Below, one piece after another: positions 1 through 10,100 of a stretch of 64,000 nt of DNA. Within the stretch, counting starts at the first letter, position 1; each line of letters opens with the position of its first letter. Under the pieces are notes generated by a model. The model did not search any database. It was given only the letters and a program-made list of their open reading frames with translations, and was not told where the DNA came from. Source of the DNA: Candidatus Scalindua sp. (GTDB taxonomy: Bacteria > Planctomycetota > Brocadiia > Brocadiales > Scalinduaceae); NCBI GenBank assembly GCA_031316155.1, contig JALDRB010000004.1, positions 62,001 to 126,000 of the forward strand, in the 5' to 3' direction. Both the position numbers and the translations under genes were made by a program.

Positions 1-162
1 ATAATCTTAATATGTGACATCAATTCTAAGAGCGGTGAAAAACTGATACCCTTCCTTTTCTCATTCCTCAAGACTCCGACAGGCAAAATTGCCCCTTCAG
101 TTCTTAATAATCAACCACTTACAAAAATGAAAACTCCTGAAGAACTCATTTCGATGATTTAA
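1..162 (+). CDS. C-terminal end of an unidentified protein (truncated by window edge)
   Basis: The first reading frame is open from base 1 to a TAA at 160-162 and encodes 53 residues, beginning IILICDINSKSG and ending EELISMI. The start lies outside the window, so family and length are unknown. The composition looks like real protein and the next gene begins about 210 bp downstream. The gap holds an A-run and T-run (about 173-200) that could form a weak terminator. I do not recognise the family. Confidence 0.4.
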   Translation: MILICDINSKSGEKLIPFLFSFLKTPTGKIAPSVLNNQPLTKMKTPEELISMI

Positions 163-372
163 ATAACTAGGTAAAAAAAACCACACCCCTTTTTTTATAC
201 CATTCTTGTTATCAAACCTCAAGTTTCATGAATTCAATCATTTACGGCAATTATTTGCAAATTATTGCCGTTGGTACGATAGTTGTTGGTCATAAATAGT
301 TCATATCTGTATATCGTTAAATCAAATTTGAAATAGTGACTTGTTGAACATTTTTGATGCAGGAAACTACGA

Positions 373-1665
373 ATGACCAATGAAAAATACGCAAAAGGAT
401 TACTCAAAAAGAAATTGATGCCGGCCTACCGACAAAGGAGTGACATCCGTACAGGAGAGATCAGCGGACAACCTAGTGAAAAAGAAGATTCAGTATCGGA
501 AAATATCTATCGCTTGATAGAAGAAAAAGAAGCAATAAAGGTTCAGAATCTTGAATCACTTGGTCTCTTTGCAGGAGGTCTTGCCCATGAGTTTAACAAT
601 ATATTAACAATTATTTCCGGTAATATCAGCCTTATTAAGACCCGAACAAATCCGGAGAGCGAAATAGACAGAAGTTTGAAAGATATGGAAAAGGCGTTTT
701 TGAGCGGAAAGGCTCTGGTCCAGAAGTTAATTACCTTTTCAACAGGTGGCGCTCCAGTTAAAGAGATCACTACCATCTCACATTTAATTAAAGAGTCTGT
801 CATGCATTCATTGAGAGGTGCTGAGGCAAAATGCAAATTTTATCTGTCTCAAGATCTCTGTTCAGTTGAAGTTGATAAAGAACAGATGAGACAGGCCATC
901 TATAATCTAATTGCCAATGCAGATCATGCACTGGGGGATGGGGGAATCATTAAGGTAAGGACGGAAAATGTAAATCTTGAGCCACGGAATGTTTTGCTAC
1001 TGCAAAAAGGAAAATATGTAAAAATAACTATTGAAGATAATGGTAGTGGTATACCCCCTGAACATCTGCAAAAGATATTTTATCCCTATTTCACAACCAA
1101 ACAGAGAGGATACGGCCTTGGTCTTTCAGCTACGTATTCCATCATTAAAAGACATGGTGGTTCTATTACGGTAGCCTCTAAAAAGGGTGAAGGCACAATT
1201 TTTACTATTTATTTGCCTGCTTCTCAAAATGAGAGGAGTTTTGAATTTGACGAGAGTAAAAACATTGTATCTATAACCGGCAAGAGGAGGATTCTGGTAA
1301 TGGATGATAAGGAGATGATCAGAGATGTTGTTAAAAAGATGCTCATGTTTTTTGATTATGAAGTTGATGTTGCCTGTAACGGTGAAGAAGCTATAATGCT
1401 TTATAAAAGAGATAAAGAATCAGGCAAACCTTTTGATGCTGTTATTATGGATTTAATAGTACCTGGAGGGATGGGCGGCCAGGAAACAATCAGGAGGTTG
1501 AGAGAGATAGACCCGGATGTTAAAGGTATTGTATCGAGTGGTTATTCTGAAGATCCTATTATGGCCGATTACAAAAAACACGGTTTTATTGCAGTTCTTC
1601 CCAAACCATACAGAATCCAGGAACTAAGCAAAATATTGCTGAAAGTATTAATGAGGACTGGATGA
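373..1665 (+). CDS. Sensor histidine kinase fused to a C-terminal receiver domain
   Basis: A 430-residue cytoplasmic two-component protein without membrane segments. The H-box is around residues 66-80 (GGLAHEFNN, His72 the likely phosphorylation site), with an N-box near 180 (NLIANADHAL), a G1 box near 222 (DNGSGIPPEH) and a G2 box near 245 (GYGLGLS), so the ATPase module is complete. A receiver follows from about 305 (ILVMDDKE) with Asp360 as phospho-acceptor (IMDLIVP) and a PKPYR lysine near the end. The AHEFNN type of H-box is common in NtrB/AtoS-like kinases. The first 60 residues carry no recognisable sensor, so the input is probably a partner protein. No cognate DNA-binding regulator is adjacent; the gene stands alone between a truncated gene and the convergent mutL. 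Confidence 0.9.
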   Translation: MTNEKYAKGLLKKKLMPAYRQRSDIRTGEISGQPSEKEDSVSENIYRLIEEKEAIKVQNLESLGLFAGGLAHEFNNILTIISGNISLIKTRTNPESEIDRSLKDMEKAFLSGKALVQKLITFSTGGAPVKEITTISHLIKESVMHSLRGAEAKCKFYLSQDLCSVEVDKEQMRQAIYNLIANADHALGDGGIIKVRTENVNLEPRNVLLLQKGKYVKITIEDNGSGIPPEHLQKIFYPYFTTKQRGYGLGLSATYSIIKRHGGSITVASKKGEGTIFTIYLPASQNERSFEFDESKNIVSITGKRRILVMDDKEMIRDVVKKMLMFFDYEVDVACNGEEAIMLYKRDKESGKPFDAVIMDLIVPGGMGGQETIRRLREIDPDVKGIVSSGYSEDPIMADYKKHGFIAVLPKPYRIQELSKILLKVLMRTG

Positions 1666-1918
1666 GTAAGGAAGTTCTCTTATTCTGTTTTACACACCAT
1701 ACATAACGCCTGCCAGCGTTCAAAATATTTCTGCCTCCGATCCCAGAATGAATCATGAAGGTTCTCATATCCGGCACCCTCTGTATGAATACACAAAAAA
1801 CTATCCAACTCGCTTAAGGACATTCAAGGTACAATGGTCCTTTAGAAAAGATTTCGACAAGAGTGAACATTCTGAGAAAAAAGGGGGAGATTATCAAAGT
1901 ATTCCTTTGACCGGCTTT

Positions 1919-3661
1919 TTATTTTCTCTTAAACTGTTTTTCTAATTCAGAGATCCTGAATTCAAGGATTGTTGGCCGGCCATGAGGGCAAAAGTTTGTC
2001 ATTGGTCTGTTTTTTTTCTTATCAAGAAGCGTCTGAATTTCTTGAGAATTTAATCTCTGGCCAGATTTTACGGCCCCTTTGCAGGCCAAAATCTTAACGA
2101 CTTTACTGAGAATAGTATCTGTGTGTCCTTCTGTTTCATTACCTTCAATCTCTTCCAGCAAACCTTGAATGAGATCTCTATAATCCAGATTTTTGAGAAT
2201 TTGAGGATGTGTTCTAATGGCTATTGTCCTCTTGCCAAACTCATCTATCTCCAGACCAAGTCTGTCTAAGTCGTTCTTCAGCCTCATAATGGCCACGTGA
2301 TCAACAGGTGTAAGTTCTATTAACTCTGGAATCAGAAGGTTTTGTGTAACAAGTTTTGACGTTTTAATACGCTCACATATCTCATGATAAAGGATGATCT
2401 CATGTAAGGCGTGTTGATCGATAATGTTTAAACCTTCATCTGTTTCTTCTACAATGTAAGAGTTGTGAACCTGCAAAAAAGGTGTAACCGTACTGTTTTT
2501 AGGAGGTAAAAATTCTTCTATTGGATCTGAGGCGTAATCGTTCCTGTTTCGGTTTTGCTGAAAACCTGTATTTTTTTCAAGAGTCTCTGAAAAAAAATCT
2601 GACATTGACTGCATCACCGATTCTCTGCTAGAATTCATAGTCTGAGTGGAAGCTTGAAGTGCCGGGTGAGATTCTGTCCGTTTCAGGGCTGAATGTATTA
2701 CGGAATAAACCAGATCATGAATGACCCCTGCATTCAAGAATCTCACTTCTATCTTCGTTGGATGGACATTCACATCCACTTCACTACTATCAACGTGAAG
2801 ATACAGGAAGACTATAGGAGACCTCTTTGACATCAGAAGATTTTGATAAGCGGCGTTTACAGCATGGAGAATACTACTATCCCTGATATATCTTCCATTG
2901 AGAAAGACAAACTGCATTTTGGTATTTGGTCGGTTACGGTTAGGAGGCAGAACATACCCATTTATCGAGATGTTTGATTCTTTTGTATTTACGGATATCA
3001 GTTCTTTACACATTTCATTTCCAAAAATAGTTACTATCCTTTCTCGTGTGTCTTTGGCAGATGGATAAACGAAAACGCTTTTCCCATTGTGCTGCATGTT
3101 GAAATGGATGGCTGGGTATGCTAAAGCAAATCTTGTGATCGTTTCAGAAATATGGGCCATCTCAGTCTGTGTACTTTTAAGGAATTTGCGTCTAACAGGA
3201 GTATTGTAAAACAGGTTATGAACATCAACCTGTGTGCCTTCGGGAGAACCCTTTTCCTTTATCTTTTGCAGTATTCCTCCCTCGATTGAAATTTCTGATC
3301 CAGTGAAAGCCCCTCTGGGACGCGAAACAATTCTTGTTTGTGAAACCGAACCGATACTGGGAAGGGCCTCTCCTCTAAAACCCAGGGTATCAATAGAAAA
3401 AATATCGTCCGCAGTTGTTAATTTACTGGTAGCATGACTTAAAAATGCCAATTCAACATCGTCTCTTTCCATTCCCATACCATTATCTGAGACTCTAATC
3501 AGTTTTTTCCCGCTATCTTCCAATTGAATTTCAATTCTTGACGCACCTGCGTCGATAGAGTTTTCTACGAGTTCTTTAATCACTGAAGCAGGGCGCTCAA
3601 TGACTTCCCCGGCAGCTATTTTACTTACGACTAATTGTGATAAAATTTTTATTTTAGACAC
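1919..3661 (-). CDS. mutL: DNA mismatch repair protein MutL
   Basis: 580 residues, typical for bacterial MutL. The N-terminal GHKL ATPase shows ENSIDAG (33-39), DNGMGM and GFRGEALPSI. The C-terminal half carries endonuclease-type signatures: DQHALHE, ACKGAVKSG and CPHGRPT close to the end. MutL couples MutS mismatch recognition to strand removal, and proteins with these motifs nick the nascent strand themselves. The usual DQHA-x2-E-x4-E pattern is shifted: the last position is His with Glu next (LYHE), an oddity reported separately. It is last in a minus-strand operon and its start overlaps tsaE by 13 bp, suggesting translational coupling. Confidence 0.97.
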   Translation of the reverse strand: MSKIKILSQLVVSKIAAGEVIERPASVIKELVENSIDAGASRIEIQLEDSGKKLIRVSDNGMGMERDDVELAFLSHATSKLTTADDIFSIDTLGFRGEALPSIGSVSQTRIVSRPRGAFTGSEISIEGGILQKIKEKGSPEGTQVDVHNLFYNTPVRRKFLKSTQTEMAHISETITRFALAYPAIHFNMQHNGKSVFVYPSAKDTRERIVTIFGNEMCKELISVNTKESNISINGYVLPPNRNRPNTKMQFVFLNGRYIRDSSILHAVNAAYQNLLMSKRSPIVFLYLHVDSSEVDVNVHPTKIEVRFLNAGVIHDLVYSVIHSALKRTESHPALQASTQTMNSSRESVMQSMSDFFSETLEKNTGFQQNRNRNDYASDPIEEFLPPKNSTVTPFLQVHNSYIVEETDEGLNIIDQHALHEIILYHEICERIKTSKLVTQNLLIPELIELTPVDHVAIMRLKNDLDRLGLEIDEFGKRTIAIRTHPQILKNLDYRDLIQGLLEEIEGNETEGHTDTILSKVVKILACKGAVKSGQRLNSQEIQTLLDKKKNRPMTNFCPHGRPTILEFRISELEKQFKRK

Positions 3662-4176
3662 TGAACGCCACTCCTGAGCCCTTTCAGAAACCCCTTGTAC
3701 CTTTCTCCATGATACGATATAAGGATTTCTCTTGTTGTCTGACCGATTGTGTTCATGGTTACAGTAATAAATTCATCAGGAAGACATTCCATTATTTTAT
3801 CAGCCCATTCAACAAGTGAAACACCATTGCCCCAGAAAAATTCCACACAGTCAATATCGTACATCTCAGCGGCTGATTCCAATCTGTAGGCATCGAAATG
3901 ATAAACTGGCAACCTTCCCATATATTGATTAATTAAGACATAACTCGGGCTGGTCACTCCTTTTTTGTCCTCTATCCCCAACCCTTCTGCAATTCCCTTC
4001 ACCAAATGCGTTTTACCAGCTCCTAAATGGCCAATAAGCGCTACAACATCGCCTGCCTTTAAAAGTGAGCCAATAAGGCTCCCCAAGAGTATCGTTTCTC
4101 CGACAGCATACGTTTCAATAAAAAGTGTTGTTTCAGATGTGTAACCTTTTTTGTTATTTAAAATGTTCATACCCAA
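3649..4176 (-). CDS. tsaE: tRNA threonylcarbamoyladenosine biosynthesis ATPase TsaE
   Basis: 175 residues. TsaE (YjeE) is the P-loop ATPase that helps TsaB/TsaD transfer threonylcarbamoyl to A37 of ANN-decoding tRNAs. The Walker A motif GHLGAGKT is at 49-56, followed by TSPSYVLINQY (switch-like), YHFDAYRLE (about 92-100) and VEWADK (122-127), all characteristic of the family. It overlaps thiL by 23 bp upstream and mutL by 13 bp downstream, so the three are very likely cotranscribed. The start may be Met1 or Met3. Slightly longer than the usual 150-160 residues because of an N-terminal extension. Confidence 0.95.
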   Translation of the reverse strand: MGMNILNNKKGYTSETTLFIETYAVGETILLGSLIGSLLKAGDVVALIGHLGAGKTHLVKGIAEGLGIEDKKGVTSPSYVLINQYMGRLPVYHFDAYRLESAAEMYDIDCVEFFWGNGVSLVEWADKIMECLPDEFITVTMNTIGQTTREILISYHGERYKGFLKGLRSGVQCLK

Positions 4177-5083
4177 TAGGTTTTATTCTTCTTATCTCAC
4201 CGTTTGATTTCTGCAACTCTATGCCCATGGATTTTTTAACGTAACCGATCTTTGATATACGTGTTGAAAAGAAGCCAGAATCAAGCACTTTCTCGGATTC
4301 TTTCTGAGAAAGAGTAAAGAGTAACTCATAATCTTCTCCATCATGGAGAGCGTGGTCAAGTGCACTCAAACCGGTCTTACGCGCCAGTTGTTTTGCATCG
4401 GGAGACACTGGAATTTTATCCTCATACAATTCTGCACCAGTCCCACTTGCGGCAAGAATATGCTGCAGATCAGCTACAAGACCATCGCTAATGTCTATCA
4501 TTGCGTGTAATTTAAATTTTTTGTTCAGCATCAAACCTTCTCTGAGACGAGGCTTAAATGTCAAGTGTTTTCTTACTATTGACCCCCCCAGTGTTCCTGT
4601 TACCATTAATGCATCACCCACTCGGGAAGCTGAGCGTGTCACAGGCCTTAATCCATTATTTTCTCCAAGCATTGCTACGTTGATAACTAACAATTTTTTG
4701 TTACTGACAATATCTCCGCCTATTATTTTGATATTAAATTCGTCTGCTATTTTTTTCATTCCCAAAAACAGATCTTTTGCAAACCGTGTTTTTGTTTCAC
4801 GATGAAAGCAGATAGAAACTACTGCATATTTGGCAGAACAGCCCATAGCAGCAATATCGCTGATACTACAGGCAAGCGATTTCCTCCCCACCTGTCCAGG
4901 TGTGGTTTTTTTCAGCTCAAAGTGCGTACCCTCAACTAACATATCTGTTGTGATTAGGCACAATTTTTTACCGTTCATTTTGATGGATGCACAGTCATCA
5001 CCAATGTCAATGGGTACGTTTTTGTCTCGTTTCTGCTGATTTTTTATCCATTTTATGAAGGAGAATTCTTCCATCTGTATCAA
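4154..5083 (-). CDS. thiL: Thiamine-monophosphate kinase
   Basis: 309 residues, the usual length. ThiL phosphorylates thiamine monophosphate to the cofactor thiamine diphosphate. The N-terminus has the metal/ATP-binding GDDCA (28-32; family consensus GDDAA), then TTDMLVEGTHF, a DISDGL motif near 200 and HDGEDYELLF near 240. First gene of thiL-tsaE-mutL on the minus strand; its promoter should lie in the AT-rich region 5084-5250. Thiamine diphosphate is used by dxs and the 2-oxoacid oxidoreductase elsewhere in the window, but there is no direct linkage. Confidence 0.96.
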   Translation of the reverse strand: MIQMEEFSFIKWIKNQQKRDKNVPIDIGDDCASIKMNGKKLCLITTDMLVEGTHFELKKTTPGQVGRKSLACSISDIAAMGCSAKYAVVSICFHRETKTRFAKDLFLGMKKIADEFNIKIIGGDIVSNKKLLVINVAMLGENNGLRPVTRSASRVGDALMVTGTLGGSIVRKHLTFKPRLREGLMLNKKFKLHAMIDISDGLVADLQHILAASGTGAELYEDKIPVSPDAKQLARKTGLSALDHALHDGEDYELLFTLSQKESEKVLDSGFFSTRISKIGYVKKSMGIELQKSNGEIRRIKPIGYEHFK

Positions 5084-5560
5084 AAATTATATTATTTTTT
5101 CCCGTAAATACCAAATATAATATCTTAATATAAATTGTTGAAAAAATATACAAATTAGCTAATAATATGATCTCTTCATTGTATTCTCAATTTTCAGAAA
5201 AAAATAAAATTTCTCGATTTAGCTGCTACATTAGTGGCTGAGAAATTTTACCGTTCAACAGATTGTTTCAAATACGAATAACTCTAAAGAATATAACGCT
5301 AATTGCTATTTCATAAGATGTTTTGAAAGTTGGTGCTATGGTATTTAAAACAATGAGGATCGTGATAATACGAGTAATTAGTGATATCGTCCAAAGAATA
5401 GATGTTAAGAGTTCCCAAAGTGAATGTTTGATGGTACGTTTCGCCAACATTATTCATGTTTTTCTTCCGCTTTATGGCACACGAAGTGCTCATTTAAACT
5501 AGCAAGAATTATGACTCTTTGTGCACAACAAAGAAAATCTTATACTTATATGATTACGTT
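5084..5560. promoter_or_regulatory. AT-rich intergenic region between divergent operons
   Basis: No gene is seen here. A 10-bp inverted repeat (AAAATTTCTC at 5206-5215, GAGAAATTTT at 5240-5249) encloses a 24-nt loop. Near the right end, TTGTGC (5519-5524) and TATACT (5541-5546) with a 16-bp spacer make a plausible promoter for the signalling operon, which would place its transcript start about 8 bp before the ATG at 5561. The left part should drive thiL. Confidence 0.4.
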
Positions 5561-6352
5561 ATGAAAGAAAAAGAAACTATTCAAGAGCTTCAAAAACACA
5601 ATTTACAAAAACTGTCCGACAATGACTTGCTATTTCTTATTGAGAGTTATGTGACGAAACGGGATGATTATGAAAACATAGCAAACTTGATCAGGGGAGA
5701 TGAAGACATAATCGGTCAGATGATTGACAACGACCGGATATTCAACAAGGTGATGGACTGTACAAAACAAATTTTGGGGATTTCTCCCTTCTTCATGTTT
5801 TTACTGCTTTTAAGAAAATCGTTCAGAGAGAAAAGTACCGATCCCGAATTTATTGAAAGGGCCATAAATATCTTAAATAGTTCAGATTATATTGTGCCTT
5901 GGAACAAAGAGAGAATCGTTGAACTGCTCGAAGATACACAGATTTCCAACTATATTGCCAATATGCTGGTAAGGTTTTCTCAGAGCTCACGGATGTTTAA
6001 AATAAGAGAGAATGATAAAGAATCATATCATTATATTGTGGACATGATTACGGACTCACTCAAATCGGATAATATGAGAAGATTCTCTATCTACTGTCAC
6101 ATAGGAAACTATTCACTCTTTTTAACCGGGATGTTCTCAGAATATATCAAATACCGATTTAAATACCGGCGCAGACTTGTAAATAGCCAGTTTTACATTG
6201 ATTTTGGAAAGACTTACTACGCATTGGCCTCTAAACATACCTGCGCAAAGAGAAATAACCTGAGTGATACATTTGCACAATTATCAAGGGGATTTGAGGT
6301 TGTTGCAGATGTATTACATTTTATGAACGGGAAATACCTTTCTCCTCGATAG
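5561..6352 (+). CDS. Hypothetical protein at the head of the hybrid-kinase operon
   Basis: 263 residues from the ATG at 5561 (MKEKETIQELQ). A TTG at 5519 would add 14 residues but falls inside the apparent promoter, so I prefer the ATG. The protein is mostly helical, soluble and charged, with one hydrophobic patch near residue 90 (FFMFLLLLRKSF), and has no motif I recognise. The C-terminal third (KYRRRL..FYIDFGKTYYALAS) looks like a helical repeat. It is separated by 24 bp from the next unknown gene and lies two genes ahead of the large sensor kinase, suggesting a role in the same signalling pathway. That is context only. Confidence 0.75.
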   Translation: MKEKETIQELQKHNLQKLSDNDLLFLIESYVTKRDDYENIANLIRGDEDIIGQMIDNDRIFNKVMDCTKQILGISPFFMFLLLLRKSFREKSTDPEFIERAINILNSSDYIVPWNKERIVELLEDTQISNYIANMLVRFSQSSRMFKIRENDKESYHYIVDMITDSLKSDNMRRFSIYCHIGNYSLFLTGMFSEYIKYRFKYRRRLVNSQFYIDFGKTYYALASKHTCAKRNNLSDTFAQLSRGFEVVADVLHFMNGKYLSPR

Positions 6353-6376
6353 AAAAATTCTGCCAGTAGAATATTT

Positions 6377-7090
6377 ATGATAATGTATGTTGATAAAATG
6401 AGAACAGGAACATCATTGATTAATGAATTACAGAGAAAGATAGAGAAGACGTATGCTCTCGACACCGGGATTACCAATATCGAGAAATTTATTATTGGTG
6501 ATAAGGGGTATAAGGAGTTTTATCTCCATGAAAAAATCAGGACAGTTATCCATGATAATTCTTCGCGATCACGAGTTTTCATAAGAGATGTGGGCAACAT
6601 CCTTAAAGTAAGCATCTATTACCCTGATAAACTCATTAAGGTGTTGGAGGAAAACGATCCGAGAACAGGCCTGCATGATAACAATATTGATGAGTGTGCA
6701 AGCTTTGTCGAAGAGCTTGATCATTTTTTATTTATAGCACAAAATTTCAAACAGAACCGCCCCTTTAGTCTTCTCGAACTGGAGTTACAGGCAAATGTAA
6801 CGAAATATTTGGTACTCAAATATTTTATCGCCTTACAAAATAAATCTATAAGGATAAGGACATTTGATAAAGAGTATATACGATACCATCTTTTTTATAA
6901 ACGAAAGTATGACGTGGATGACCCGTCAGAAAAAAAAAGATATGAAGATGCAAAGATATTGGGAATATCCTATACCAGGTACATCGATTTCCTTTCACCG
7001 GAAGAACGCTTACGTGATTTACGTCAATTCAGTAGAATGCCCTGCCCATCAAAGATAAAACATATCCTCTCAATGAAAATAGAAATGTAA
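6377..7090 (+). CDS. Hypothetical protein, second gene of the hybrid-kinase operon
   Basis: 237 residues, no signal peptide or membrane segment, rich in charged and aromatic residues (KYFIALQNKSIRIRTFDKEYIRYHLF). It ends 12 bp before the hybrid kinase, so cotranscription is likely. A second ATG at Met8 (KMRTGTS) is an alternative start. I do not recognise a domain. Size and amphipathic helical character resemble the preceding protein, but no clear sequence identity is visible by eye, so paralogy is not claimed. Confidence 0.75.
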   Translation: MIMYVDKMRTGTSLINELQRKIEKTYALDTGITNIEKFIIGDKGYKEFYLHEKIRTVIHDNSSRSRVFIRDVGNILKVSIYYPDKLIKVLEENDPRTGLHDNNIDECASFVEELDHFLFIAQNFKQNRPFSLLELELQANVTKYLVLKYFIALQNKSIRIRTFDKEYIRYHLFYKRKYDVDDPSEKKRYEDAKILGISYTRYIDFLSPEERLRDLRQFSRMPCPSKIKHILSMKIEM

Positions 7091-7102
7091 TAATAGCTGA
7101 AT

Positions 7103-10100
7103 ATGATAAAGAAAGAGAGAAGTGACCGTAATAGAAAAAATATCTTCAACCGGGGGCTGGGAAGGTCATTACTCTTCTGGTTCTTAGTCTTTTCCATTTC
7201 CCCTTTGGCAGCTGTTAGTGTTGTCAGCTGCTACACTGTGCACAGGGATCTTTATAATGAAGCAGAAAGGACCCTCAAGTCTGTGTCTAAGATGAAGACG
7301 GAACGTATCCGTTCCTATTTTTCCCGGATGTTGATTGATCTGAAACAACAGTCCGAAATGCAACCAAACATTGAGCTCCTTGAGCTCCTCAAAAAAGAAT
7401 TCAGGAACAGTTGTAAGCCACTTCGTGATTTTGTAAGGAGTGACAGCTGTACGGTGGTCGCTGACGACCACGGAGAAGATCTCAGGAATTATAGGAGTAC
7501 GTATAATTTTCATGACATTTATCTCATTGATGAACAAGGAAATATCCTATTTACTGTTTTAGGCGAAGATAACCTGGGCACCAATCTGTTTAGTGAAAAA
7601 TATTCTCATACTTTGTTTGCAAATGCATGTAAAAACGCTCTTGAAACAGAACAACTGACATTTTCAGACTATGAATTTTACGTATCATCCGGAAATCAAG
7701 TTTCTGGTTTTATTACGTCTGTTATTGTTAACAATGCCGGAAACAAAATCGGACTTATTGCATTTCAATTCACCACTCATCAAATTGATGAGATTATGCA
7801 GGCAGATTTTGGTTTGGCTAAGACAGCAGAAATTTACCTTGTCGGACCGGACTTGAAAATGAGATCAAACTCATTCTTGGCAAAGAGAGAAACCGTTCTG
7901 AGAGACATAATAGATACTGACCAGACGCTGTTTTGGAAAAATGAACTTCTTGGAAAAACGAAATTTGGAGAGACGGAAGAAAAAATCTTTATCTATGAAG
8001 GTCCTCATGGCAAACAGGTATTAGGTATCCACAGTCAAATACAAATTGCAGGTGTCCCCTTTGCCCTAATTGCTGAAATAGAAAAAAAAGAGGCCTTTGC
8101 TTCTGCCATTCGCCAGCGAAATGCTGTCTTCTCCATCCTGGGTGTAACGGTCATAGCGGTTGTTTTCATGGCTATCATTATTTCCAGGCGTATCATACGT
8201 CCAGTTCAGAAGCTTTCATCCAGCGTCAAACACGTCATAGAGGGACAGTTTGATTACGGTATCGAAGTCACATCCAGAAATGAAATCGGCGAATTAGCAG
8301 AAAGTTTCAATCAAATGCTTAATCATTTGAGACAAACTATGGGAAAGAATGAATCTCACAACAGGTTTAATACTGGTAAAACAGAACTGAACATCAGTAT
8401 GAGAGGTGTACAAGATGCGCAGACACTGGGCGAAAACATTATCAGCTACCTTTCCAGATTTCTCAACGCTCAGGTAGGTACTATATATATCGCGTGCCAT
8501 GACAAACGATTAGAAATGATCGGTAGTTACGCCTATAAAAGACGGGAACATCTTGCAAACGTTTTTAATCCTGGTGAGGGGATGGTGGGCCAGGCAGCCC
8601 TTGAGAAAAAATACATCCTTGTTACTAATTGTCCTGATAATTATTTGAAAATACATTCGAGTTTGGGAGAGTGTGTCCCTAAAAATATTCTGGTATTACC
8701 GCTTTTGATGGACAATGAAGTAAAGGGTGTTATAGAGCTGGGGGCATTTCATGAATTTTCAGATTTAGATTTGCACTTCTTAGAACAGGTTCAGGAAGGT
8801 ATTGCAATCGCTCTCAACTCTGTATCAACTCTGGAACGGCTGAGTACTCTGCTGGAGCAGACACAGCAGCAGTCTGAAGAAATCCAGGCACGAGAAGAGG
8901 AACTCCGCAGCTACAATGAAGAGCTGGAGATCCATACAAAAGCCTTGCAGGAGTCTGAGGAGAGATTACAGGCTCAACAGGAAGAACTTCGTGCCTCTAA
9001 CGAGGAACTCGAAGAGCAAAAAAGGAACGCTGAGAAAAAGAATAGAGAGCTCGAAATTGCCCAGAAGCTTATCGAACAAAAGGCAAGTGATCTGGAGTTA
9101 AGCAGCAGGTATAAATCAGAATTCCTTGCCAATATGTCACACGAACTCAGAACACCTCTCAACAGCATTCTGCTCTTGTCAAAACTTCTCGCTGACAACA
9201 AAGACAATGTCCTGACGGAAGATCAGACTGAATCTGCAAGATCTATTTATTCTTCCGGTTCTGAGCTCCTGGAGCTAATCAATGAAGTTCTTGATCTTTC
9301 CAAGGTAGAGGCAGGAAAGATGGAACTTTATAGAGAAAATATGGATCTGAAGGATTTTTGTCGCGCCATGGAACGAAGGTTTAAACCTCTTGCTGATGAG
9401 AAGAAGCTGGAGATAGAGATTGATATTGAAGAAGGGTTACCTGCCCATATCAATACGGACAGGCAGAGAGTTGAACAGATCGTGAAGAACTTTTTTTCCA
9501 ATGCCTTCAAGTTTACCAAACATGGTGTTATTTCTCTGCGGATCAGCCGTCCGGATGAACAAATAGAAGAATTTGACCGTGCAAAGACTATAGCATTTTC
9601 CGTTTCAGATACAGGAATTGGTATTCCGAAAGAAAAACAGGAATTGATTTTTGATGCCTTTCAGCAAGCTGATGGAACTACCAGCAGAAAATATGGAGGG
9701 ACTGGTCTCGGGCTTTCAATATCAAGAGAACTTGCCAGTTTGCTTGGAGGTGAAATACGCATGAAGAGCATACTTAACAGAGGGAGTACTTTTACCCTGT
9801 ATCTAAGGGAAACTCTTGATTCAAAATTGAAAACGGAAGACAGGCCACCTCTTAATCCTTCCTTTCCATCAGGGGCGGAGAGAGTACGTCAATCAGTTAC
9901 GTCTTTTGAGAAACAAAAAACGATTGAAGCTATTGAGGATGATAGAAGTTTACTCTCTCCTGAGGATAAATCCATACTCATTATCGAGGATGACCCTGGA
10001 TTTGTAAAGATTCTCAGAGAGCTGTCACACGAACACGGCTTTAAATGTCTGATTGCAGGAGACGGGAAGACAGGCCTCGACTTTGCACTTTATTATAAAC

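Noticed and set aside
1748-1945. 65-codon plus-strand frame between the kinase and mutL
   Set aside because: Overlaps the mutL 3' end, lacks a ribosome site and has no protein-like pattern.
5268-5493. Two 60-codon minus-strand frames
   Set aside because: Ile/Thr-rich, overlapping each other in an AT-rich promoter region.
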